Shown here piece by piece: positions 8,251 through 15,662 of a DNA stretch of 17,251 nt. The DNA lies in NCBI GenBank assembly GCA_964438715.1, contig CAYTLQ010000299.1, positions 1-17,251 on the forward strand, written 5' to 3'. The DNA comes from CAYTLQ01 sp964438715 (GTDB lineage: Bacteria; Bacteroidota; Ignavibacteria; Ignavibacteriales; Ignavibacteriaceae). Position 1 is the stretch's first letter. The number at the start of each line of letters is the position of its first letter. The notes beneath the pieces are model-generated. The model ran no database searches, was not told the DNA's origin, and was given only the letters and a program-made list of their open reading frames with translations. The position numbers and the translations under genes were made by a program.

Positions 8251-11013
8251 ATGAAGAAATTATTTTTGTTATTGTCGTTTATTTTAACTGCTACATTATT
8301 TAGTCAGGTTGGCAGAGATAAAGATGAACCTGTAGATCTTTCCAAAGTATTTTCTATTCGCGACAGAGCTGGTGGAACACATAATGCCGGTAACCTAGGT
8401 CTTTTCTTTGAAAACAGAGGCAAATTATATCCCCGTCGTATTACACAGGGTCCTTCAGGTGAGTTTCCCATCAACAGCGGCAATCACTATATTTACAGAA
8501 TTAATCCGATGGTGGGAATTCCGGGGAATGTTATTCAGGGAAGATATACCGATAATGAAGAATGGGAGGCTGTAGGTGGATATCAGAATCCTGAACTCTC
8601 GCAAATTGCTTTCAGCGATAAAACAGCATCATGGCATCCGGTTAATGGCTGGCCTGTAAAAGATGCTTCAGGCAATCCGAAAATATTTTCCGATCAGGAT
8701 AGTTATTGTGTTTATAACGATAGTAATAACACAATAAAAGTTCTTAATATAGAAATGCATCAGGCAGGGTATGCGTATGGTGTTAAGTTTGCGCAAAATA
8801 TTCTTTTCTTCAAGTATAGTATAATTAATAAGAGTACAAACAATTACTCCGGCGTGTATTTTAATCTTTATACCGATATTGATGTAGGGAATATTAGCGG
8901 AGGCAATCCCGAGTATAACGATGACAGGCTGGGATATATACGCGAGAAAAACTTTGTGTACTTTTATGATTCTGATAATTACTCCGGTGAGTGGCCCGAT
9001 GGCAAAACGGGAATGATGGGTGTTGCCTTTATCTCAACCCCTTCGGTAAATGGAAGTCAGTTGGGAATTACTGATATGCATTACAATTTGTATGATGATG
9101 ATCGTGATATTGATACCATTCAGTATGGAATAATGTCAAGCAGTCAGTCACTGTATAACTCAACGCTCGGACCAAAATTTTTCCATCTTGGCGCTAACCC
9201 GAATATCCATTTTGACGATACAGCAACGATTCCCTCAACCGGACTTGACCTGATTGCCAATCTTTCATCCGGTCCATATACTCTGAATGCAGGGGATACA
9301 TTAGTATTTATTACTGCAATTATTGCTGGTGAAGATAAAAACGATTTATTCTATAGCCTCGATCAGGCATTTAAAGTTGTTCAGTTTAATTTCGAAGTCA
9401 GTAAGCCCCCTGCAACACCTACCTTGTACACATTTTCCGGTGATAAAGAGGTCGTACTCTATTGGAATGATGTTGCGGAGAGTTCCAAAGATGTTTTTTC
9501 CGGCGAATATGATTTTGAAGGATACCGGGTTTACCGAAGTATGGATAAAGGAGTAACCTGGAAACTTCTTGCTGATTTTGATAAGGTAAATGATATTGGC
9601 TTAGATCGCGGACTTCAGTACACATACACAGATACAAAACTGACTAATGGTATTGAATATTGGTATGCAGTTACCGCCTATGATCGTGGAGATGAATTTC
9701 TCGAAAGTCTTGAAAGTCCTAAAGGCTCAGGCCCTGATGCTCCCAATCTGAATGCGGCAATACCGGTCTCTAATGCATTGGGAAGGACACCGGTTTCCGG
9801 AGGAAGTGTGGTGCATCTTGGCAGTGGCGCTTCGAATTATGTGTTAAGTGTTGAACCAATCGATAACGAAGCTCTGGCTAATAACTCTTATAATTTATAC
9901 TTCAGTTATGCGACACGCACCGAAATGGGAAAATTACGAACCGGCGTAACCGTTACCGTAGTCGATTCCGCGAAGTGCTTACCGCATTCATACGGGATAA
10001 TATTTAAAACAGACAGGATTTTTGATATTGTTGATTTAACCACCGGCGATGTACTGAAAGAAGACAATACATATATTCCTCGTGCATTCCCCGGAGTTCG
10101 TTATTCAGCAAACGGTGGAACTATTCCGGGAATTGAATTCCGTCTTTGGGATCCGAATCCTTCTGCTCCTGCTGATTCTCTGCCTGTTAAAAACGATCGT
10201 CTGACTATTAATTTTGCTATGAATGTCGTAAGAAACAATACCGATACATTAGTAAAAGCCAGACCTATGGATCTTGAACAGGAACAATCAACTCCCGACG
10301 GGGTACTATTAAGACTTGTACCCCCTGAAATAATTAAAAGTGTTTCGAGAGTCGGTGGTACCGATAATCTGGAAATAGAATTCTCAGTTAATGACGAAAC
10401 TGCTGTTCTCACAGCGCTATATCTGATTTCGGTAAAATCAAAAGGGGTAAACTCTGCCGGTGAAGGGTTTATTAGTCTTACAATAAAGAGAGATACCATA
10501 GAAACCACAGTAGATACTGTTTATAATCTTGGGTCTGTAATATTTAACGGAATTAAGGGAGTGGTTAAATTCAATTCTGCAAACCCGCCATCACCCGGTA
10601 ATATTTTCTCGCTTGAAACGGTGAAACCAGTTTTACCAAGTCTTAAAGACAAGTATGGATTTACAATAAACCCCGGAGTTATCAGCAGTGAAAAAATAAA
10701 ACAGGAGCAGAAAAAAATAAAAGTGGTACCTAATCCATACATTGTCGGGTCGCTATACGAACCGGAATTTGGAGAACTTCGTCAGGAACCACTGCGTCAG
10801 ATTCAGTTTACCAATTTGCCGCCTGAATGCACAATATACATTTTAACAGTAGATGCAGATCTTGTAAAGACAATTCATCACAATTCGGTATCAGGTACAG
10901 AGAGTTGGGACCTGAGAAGCGAAAGTGGACGCGAGATTGCCCCGGGGATGTATATTTTCGTGGTTAAATCTAAGGACATTGATTATAAAGACCGGTTTGC
11001 GGTGATTAAATAA
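8251..11013 (+). CDS. Large secreted protein with Fn3-like module and sorting-like C-terminus
   Basis: A 920-residue exported protein with a signal peptide (about 1-19, ending TLFSQ), a long beta-rich N-terminal region (about 20-380) and a fibronectin type III-like module (about 384-495, with GYRVYRSMDKGVTWKLL and GIEYWYAVTAYDRGD). A further beta-rich region of unknown fold reaches about residue 815. The last 100 residues begin KVVPNPYIVGS and run through IQFTNLPPECTIYILTVDAD, ESWDLRSESG and APGMYIFVVKS to DRFAVIK. That layout resembles a T9SS sorting domain (PNP motif, then a short beta-sandwich) but differs from the two standard ones in this window. Only 19 nt separate it from the TonB receptor, so the pair may work together on the surface as SusC and SusD do, though it shows no SusD features. 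No catalytic motif recognised. Confidence 0.75.
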   Translation: MKKLFLLLSFILTATLFSQVGRDKDEPVDLSKVFSIRDRAGGTHNAGNLGLFFENRGKLYPRRITQGPSGEFPINSGNHYIYRINPMVGIPGNVIQGRYTDNEEWEAVGGYQNPELSQIAFSDKTASWHPVNGWPVKDASGNPKIFSDQDSYCVYNDSNNTIKVLNIEMHQAGYAYGVKFAQNILFFKYSIINKSTNNYSGVYFNLYTDIDVGNISGGNPEYNDDRLGYIREKNFVYFYDSDNYSGEWPDGKTGMMGVAFISTPSVNGSQLGITDMHYNLYDDDRDIDTIQYGIMSSSQSLYNSTLGPKFFHLGANPNIHFDDTATIPSTGLDLIANLSSGPYTLNAGDTLVFITAIIAGEDKNDLFYSLDQAFKVVQFNFEVSKPPATPTLYTFSGDKEVVLYWNDVAESSKDVFSGEYDFEGYRVYRSMDKGVTWKLLADFDKVNDIGLDRGLQYTYTDTKLTNGIEYWYAVTAYDRGDEFLESLESPKGSGPDAPNLNAAIPVSNALGRTPVSGGSVVHLGSGASNYVLSVEPIDNEALANNSYNLYFSYATRTEMGKLRTGVTVTVVDSAKCLPHSYGIIFKTDRIFDIVDLTTGDVLKEDNTYIPRAFPGVRYSANGGTIPGIEFRLWDPNPSAPADSLPVKNDRLTINFAMNVVRNNTDTLVKARPMDLEQEQSTPDGVLLRLVPPEIIKSVSRVGGTDNLEIEFSVNDETAVLTALYLISVKSKGVNSAGEGFISLTIKRDTIETTVDTVYNLGSVIFNGIKGVVKFNSANPPSPGNIFSLETVKPVLPSLKDKYGFTINPGVISSEKIKQEQKKIKVVPNPYIVGSLYEPEFGELRQEPLRQIQFTNLPPECTIYILTVDADLVKTIHHNSVSGTESWDLRSESGREIAPGMYIFVVKSKDIDYKDRFAVIK

Positions 11014-11017
11014 GGAG
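11012..11017 (+). promoter_or_regulatory. Ribosome-binding site for the PorV-like gene
   Basis: AAGGAG overlaps the stop codon of the preceding gene and sits 7 nt before the ATG at 11025. It fixes the start and gives this gene its own initiation site within the operon. Confidence 0.7.
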
Positions 11018-11024
11018 CAAAAAA

Positions 11025-12020
11025 ATGAAAAAGATTTGTCTATTATTTGTTTCCATCGCTCTGGTAATTGTGGGGTATGCACAAAATCCCAATCTGGGAA
11101 CCAGCGGCGCGCAGTTTCTCCAAATTCCGGTTAGTGCCAGAAGCGAAGCTATGGCGGGCGCATTCACAGGCCTATCGGACGATGCCTCGGCAGTTTTTAC
11201 TAATCCCGCAGGAATTGTTAAGGTGGGTAATATGCAGGCGCATTTTTCGTATGCAAACTGGTTTGATTTATTTGATTTCAGCGCATTTGCTTTTGCGTAT
11301 AATCTGGGCGAGAGCGGTACTTTCGCCTTAAGCCTCATCACTTTCTCTACAGAAAGAATGGAGATAACTACAGAGACACAGCCTGAGGGTACAGGCAGAT
11401 TCTTTGATGCCTCTGATGTAGCAATAGGAATTTCCTATGCACGGAATCTTACTGACCGTTTCAGTGTAGGACTTACAGCAAAGTATATTTCACAAAGTAT
11501 ATGGAATGAATCCGCCGGAGGCATTGCTTTTGATATTGGCACACAATATCATCTCGATTTCCAGAATATGGTTATTGCTATGAGTATGACAAACTTTGGC
11601 CAGAATCTCAGGTTCGACGGTCCTGACCTTGATTTTACTTATCGTAAAGATGATAATTATCCCATAAGCCGTTTGATACCCAGCCGTTTAACAACTGAGG
11701 AATATTCCCTCCCTCTGCATTTTCAGGTTGGCATTGGTTTCGATATTCTGCAATATGATTTTCTTAAACTGAGAGGAGCGTTGGATGTTTCTCATCCAAA
11801 TGACAATAGTGAGCGTGCTCATGCAGGTGTTGAAGCCGCAGTGTTCGATCGGTTCTTTGTTCGCGGAGGATATAAATATAATTACGATGATCAGGGACTG
11901 ACATTTGGTGTTGGAGCTAATATTCCTCTTGGAGGAAACCTTACCTCGTTCGATTATAGTTATTCTGCGTACGATATACTACCTGCAGTTCACCGGATTT
12001 CGCTGGGCATAAGCTTTTGA
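11025..12020 (+). CDS. PorV/PorQ family outer-membrane beta-barrel protein
   Basis: A 331-residue outer-membrane protein of the PorV/PorQ group. Signal peptide about 1-20 (ending VGYAQ), then the family's most conserved segment: GAQFLQIPVSARSEAMAGAF, followed by SDDASAVFTNPAGI (residues 51-64). The rest alternates hydrophobic and polar residues as a FadL-like barrel would, ending in an aromatic strand ISLGISF. In T9SS, PorV receives sorting-domain cargo from the translocon and passes it to the attachment complex. This copy lies directly upstream of, and overlaps, a gene for a sorting-domain cargo protein. It may be a dedicated shuttle for that cargo rather than the housekeeping PorV. A separate transport role for the barrel is also possible. 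Confidence 0.85.
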   Translation: MKKICLLFVSIALVIVGYAQNPNLGTSGAQFLQIPVSARSEAMAGAFTGLSDDASAVFTNPAGIVKVGNMQAHFSYANWFDLFDFSAFAFAYNLGESGTFALSLITFSTERMEITTETQPEGTGRFFDASDVAIGISYARNLTDRFSVGLTAKYISQSIWNESAGGIAFDIGTQYHLDFQNMVIAMSMTNFGQNLRFDGPDLDFTYRKDDNYPISRLIPSRLTTEEYSLPLHFQVGIGFDILQYDFLKLRGALDVSHPNDNSERAHAGVEAAVFDRFFVRGGYKYNYDDQGLTFGVGANIPLGGNLTSFDYSYSAYDILPAVHRISLGISF

Positions 12021-14038
12021 TCTGGTTAGTATTACTGACTATTTTTGTTGCCGGCGAAAGTTATAGCCAGGGCTATATATGTGCAGTCGGCGGCGGAAGT
12101 GAAAATTATAATGACTGGAGCGATGCACCGTATCGGTGGATAGTGCAAAAATCGGATAGCGGAGCTGTTGCGATTATCTCCGATGCTGATGCAACTTCAT
12201 GGTTACCGGATTATTTTATGTGGCTTGGCGCCGATACTGCATATAATGTGAAAATAGCGTCTGTTTCCGATGCAAATAATCCTGTTCTTTGTGAAAAAAT
12301 TTTACAGGCAAAAGCTGTATTTCTTAAAGGCGGCGATCAGTGGGATTACATTCGCCTCTGGAAAGGCACTAAAGCCGATACTGCAATTAATTCAGTATTC
12401 AATAACGGTGGAGTTATCAGTGGAACAAGTGCAGGCGCGGCTGTTCTTGGAGCGGTAGATTTCAGTGCAAAGAACGGCTCTGTTTATCCGGCAGATGCAT
12501 TAAAAAATCCATTTACATCTCTGATGCAGTTCGAAGATGCATTTCTGAATTTTCTGCCGGGGGTAATCTTTGATACTCATTTTATTGAACGGGCCCGACA
12601 TGCACGATTAGTTGCAATGTTGTTTAATCGTTTTGTTACATCAGGGATGAAATTAACAGGGGTAGGGGTTGACGACAGAACGGCAATTTGTATCTCTCCT
12701 GATGGTATTGGAGAGGTTATGGGGAGTGGAGCGGTTAGCATTTTTATGATAGATCCTTCTACAAAATTCTATAATGGAATTGCCGGAAAGTATTTTATTG
12801 AATCGCTGAGATGTGATCAGTTAACTGCGGGTTGGAAATATGATTTTTCTACGAAAACAGTAATTGTACCACCTTCGGCAAAAGTATTTCATCCTTCTGC
12901 GATATTTGGTGCTCCGGTTACAAATTTGTGGCTGACAGGAACAACCTCACTCAGTCAGGCAACAGTACCGTATTTTACTGATTTTCTTTCAACACTTAAT
13001 TCATCGCCGGTTGCAGTGTTCTCACATCCGGGCTATATTAATATACTATCACCGGTAACTACAAAGCTTGCAGAGCTAAATATACCTTATACGGTTGTAG
13101 GTTTATCTACTGCCGCATTAAGCGATACATCTGTGGTTAACAGTATTGTGCGGGCAAAAGCATTTATTTTTGCGGGAGATTCTTTGAAGGTACTTTCATT
13201 TATCAGAGATAGCCTTACTCCCGCAGGCATGTCTTTTTGGCAGGGATTACAAGAAGGAAAGCCGGTTTTCTTCTTCGGTAAATCAGGCAAAATCTCGGGA
13301 AGCAATTATATTGACGGGCTTTATACTGATAAATATGCCGCTTATCGTGGAAAGATGACGAACAACAGGGGTACTGATTTATTTACGGATATGATTTTTG
13401 AACCGGCAACATTTGAAAGTTCGGATTATTATGAAAACAAAATGTCATCGGTTCTTTGGGGTATAATGATAAACAGACGGCGTATAGGGGTAGTACTTGA
13501 CGGTAACTCAGTCCTCCGAATAAAACCGGAAGATTTTTCAGCAGAATGGTCGGGAACAACACCTGTTTTATACCTGAATGCAAGTCAAAGTTCTTACATA
13601 GATTCGTCTGTGTACAGGGCTTCGGGGAGCACAGGGACACGACAGGTAATTGCCATTACGAATCTTCGTTATTCGGTCTCCTCTTATCCAAATCAGAAAT
13701 ACTTTTTTAATTCCGGTTCCTTTGGAGAACCTTCTTCCGTGAATGAAGGAAAAAACAACATTCATAAGGATGATTTTCGGATCAGTAGCTATCCTAATCC
13801 CTTTAATTCAACAGCAAAACTTTTTTTGGATGTGAAAAATGAACAGGAAATGCAGATCTCTGTTTTTGATATTCTGGGAAGAAAGATAACTGAAATTTAT
13901 AGGGGAGTACTTACATCCGGTAACCATACATTTGATCTTGATACATTCTTTAAGAAAAACTTACCATCAGGCTCGTACTATATTTTTTGCAGAACAAAAT
14001 CACAAACCCTTAGTCATAAATTACTCTATCTGAAATGA
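12017..14038 (+). CDS. T9SS-exported cyanophycinase-like protein with degenerate second S51-like half
   Basis: A 673-residue surface-targeted S51 protein. After a short signal peptide (about 1-18) comes an S51 catalytic domain (about 19-290): GGDQ (Q108), SGTSAGAA (S138), DTHFIERARHARL (H188, R192, R194, R197) and GVGVDDRTA. In the last motif Asp220 stands where the neighbouring S51 enzyme has Glu218. A second region (about 303-560) mirrors the first in order but has lost key residues (AGDS for GGDQ, GKSGK for GTSAG, no DxHF motif), so it looks like a tandem inactive copy. A T9SS sorting domain ends the protein (about 588-673; SYPNPFN, VFDILGRKI, SGSYYIF, KLLYLK). The start is TTG at 12017, overlapping the PorV-like stop (TTGA). 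No ATG or GTG lies upstream in the open frame and no Shine-Dalgarno is seen, so coupled reinitiation is likely. Expected site of action: the cell surface. Confidence 0.83.
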   Translation: MIWLVLLTIFVAGESYSQGYICAVGGGSENYNDWSDAPYRWIVQKSDSGAVAIISDADATSWLPDYFMWLGADTAYNVKIASVSDANNPVLCEKILQAKAVFLKGGDQWDYIRLWKGTKADTAINSVFNNGGVISGTSAGAAVLGAVDFSAKNGSVYPADALKNPFTSLMQFEDAFLNFLPGVIFDTHFIERARHARLVAMLFNRFVTSGMKLTGVGVDDRTAICISPDGIGEVMGSGAVSIFMIDPSTKFYNGIAGKYFIESLRCDQLTAGWKYDFSTKTVIVPPSAKVFHPSAIFGAPVTNLWLTGTTSLSQATVPYFTDFLSTLNSSPVAVFSHPGYINILSPVTTKLAELNIPYTVVGLSTAALSDTSVVNSIVRAKAFIFAGDSLKVLSFIRDSLTPAGMSFWQGLQEGKPVFFFGKSGKISGSNYIDGLYTDKYAAYRGKMTNNRGTDLFTDMIFEPATFESSDYYENKMSSVLWGIMINRRRIGVVLDGNSVLRIKPEDFSAEWSGTTPVLYLNASQSSYIDSSVYRASGSTGTRQVIAITNLRYSVSSYPNQKYFFNSGSFGEPSSVNEGKNNIHKDDFRISSYPNPFNSTAKLFLDVKNEQEMQISVFDILGRKITEIYRGVLTSGNHTFDLDTFFKKNLPSGSYYIFCRTKSQTLSHKLLYLK

Positions 14039-15504
14039 GACAAATACTTGTTTTGGTTTTACTATCAATTAACCTGACGCTTGCCCAAAACCTGCAAACC
14101 CCTCTTGAGATGAACGGGTTTACAAAACTCACCTCAAATGCCGAGCTGGTATCGTGGTTGAAAGGTTTGCAGGATAAATTTCCCGATATTACCATAAGAA
14201 TGGTAGATACTACAACCCTGGGAAGGAAAATTCCGTATGTATATCTCCGCAGCAATGAAAAAGATGTAAAAAAGAAAATTAAGATTATGTTTTTCGCACA
14301 ACAGCATGGAGATGAACCTTCAGGCAAAGAAGGAATGCTGTTATTGATAAAACATATTCTTACCAACAGAAAAGATTCAGTTTTAGCAAAGGCAGATATA
14401 CTTATTGTGCCTCAGGTAAATCCCGATGGTGCTGAAGTTCACAGACGCAGGAATGAGAATAAAGTTGACCTAAACCGCAATCACCTCATACTCACTGAAA
14501 ACGAGACATTAATGCTCCACCGTCTGTACAATGAATTTATGCCGGATGTTAATGTTGATGTTCACGAATATTCACCATACTCGGAAAGTTGGATAAAATA
14601 CGGTTACAGGAAGGATTTTGATGAACAGGTAGGTTGTCTTACTAATCCTAACATTGAAATTGCGTTGATAAATTTTTCAAAAGAACGGGCATTGCCATAC
14701 CTTAAAGAAAAAATAGAGGCAAGCGGGTATAGTTTTCATGAATACATAGTTGGCGGTCCACCGGAAATTGAACGACTTCGGTATAGCACGACAGATATAA
14801 ATGACGGAAGACAAGGGCTCGGTCTGCTTGGTTCACTTGGTTTTATTATTGAAGGGAAAAACGGCTTTGATTCGATGCACAATATTGAGCGACGCGCAAA
14901 AGGTCAGTTTACCGCCGCATATTCTCTGCTTCTATTTGCAATTGAAAATTCTGATACTATAAAATCGTTGGTTACAAAAAGCAGAGAAAGGTTAAATAAA
15001 ATACCCGGTTCCGAAATATCAATTTCCTATGAACATGTTGAAAACGGACAGGCGTTACAGTTACCCCTGCTTTCTCTATACACAAATAAAGATACCGTCA
15101 TTACTGTAAAAGCGTATCATCCCCGCGTACAAACGCTATCAAGAGTACGAGCGCCAAAGGCGTATCTTGTCCCGAAATCTGATGAAAAACTTATGACATT
15201 TCTAAAAAAACATACAATAGAGTATCAGGACTATGAAGAAGATGGTGGAAATATCTTTGAGTACACAATCACAAAGATTGATACAGCATATAACGAAGAA
15301 GAATATTGGGTAAATCCTGTATTAGAGAAAAACAACATTAAAACACCCGCCAGCAATTATGTTATTGTACCGGTAAAAGGTATTCATTCTCTTGCACTTA
15401 TTCTGGCGCTTGAACCGGGTTCTATGATGGGACTTGCGCGATATCCGATGTATGCCTATTTGCTTGCAAAAACCGGAAAGTACCCTGTGCTTCGACTTGA
15501 ATAA
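14035..15504 (+). CDS. Exported M14 family zinc carboxypeptidase
   Basis: A 489-residue M14 metallocarboxypeptidase. Signal peptide about 1-18 (ending TLAQ). Catalytic features are complete and in order: HGDE gives zinc ligands H91 and E94; VNPDGAEVHRRRNENKVDLN leads to the substrate-binding NRN (N147, R148); DVHEYSP gives the third zinc ligand H177; FIIEGKNG gives the general base E273. The catalytic domain ends near residue 305. The remaining 180 residues form a beta-rich C-terminal part without a T9SS sorting motif, so a periplasmic location is likelier than the surface. It overlaps the T9SS S51 gene by 4 nt (ATGA), has no clear ribosome-binding site of its own and closes the block. It could trim C-terminal residues from peptides released outside or imported. 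The exact bond specificity is unknown; relatives also act on amide or isopeptide bonds. Confidence 0.87.
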   Translation: MRQILVLVLLSINLTLAQNLQTPLEMNGFTKLTSNAELVSWLKGLQDKFPDITIRMVDTTTLGRKIPYVYLRSNEKDVKKKIKIMFFAQQHGDEPSGKEGMLLLIKHILTNRKDSVLAKADILIVPQVNPDGAEVHRRRNENKVDLNRNHLILTENETLMLHRLYNEFMPDVNVDVHEYSPYSESWIKYGYRKDFDEQVGCLTNPNIEIALINFSKERALPYLKEKIEASGYSFHEYIVGGPPEIERLRYSTTDINDGRQGLGLLGSLGFIIEGKNGFDSMHNIERRAKGQFTAAYSLLLFAIENSDTIKSLVTKSRERLNKIPGSEISISYEHVENGQALQLPLLSLYTNKDTVITVKAYHPRVQTLSRVRAPKAYLVPKSDEKLMTFLKKHTIEYQDYEEDGGNIFEYTITKIDTAYNEEEYWVNPVLEKNNIKTPASNYVIVPVKGIHSLALILALEPGSMMGLARYPMYAYLLAKTGKYPVLRLE

Positions 15505-15662
15505 CAGGCTTTTAATAAAGACTCTTACGATTACCGTCCGGAAAAAAAACCAATGCGGTAATTCTTTGGCTACATTCCGATGAAATTAGTAATGAGCTGA
15601 GGCGGATAGAAAAGCGAAGAAATTTGACTTAATAATTAATCGGATTTTTAATAATATGCGTT
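15505..15662. other. Intergenic region after the M14 gene
   Basis: No gene is evident. A perfect 7-bp inverted repeat ATTACCG (15530-15536)/CGGTAAT (15556-15562) with a 19-nt loop containing an A-run could be a weak terminator for the block, but it lacks a T-tract. The right part holds the candidate promoter for the LIM/DA1-like gene. Confidence 0.35.
15624..15652 (+). promoter_or_regulatory. Candidate promoter for the LIM/DA1-like gene
   Basis: TTGACT (15624-15629, 5 of 6 to the -35 consensus) and TTTAAT (15647-15652, 5 of 6 to the -10 consensus) are 17 nt apart. Transcription would begin only about 4 nt before the ATG at 15663, implying a nearly leaderless mRNA; no Shine-Dalgarno is seen, which agrees. 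The match is by eye in AT-rich sequence. Confidence 0.35.

Noticed and set aside
298..15504. Cyanophycin synthesis as well as degradation
   Set aside because: No ATP-grasp/Mur-ligase-like cyanophycin synthetase gene occurs in the window; only hydrolases and transport genes are seen.
15519..15632. Open stretch in another frame after the M14 gene that reads like a protein tail
   Set aside because: It is under 40 codons, has no start codon and matches nothing I recognise; chance or an unidentifiable remnant.
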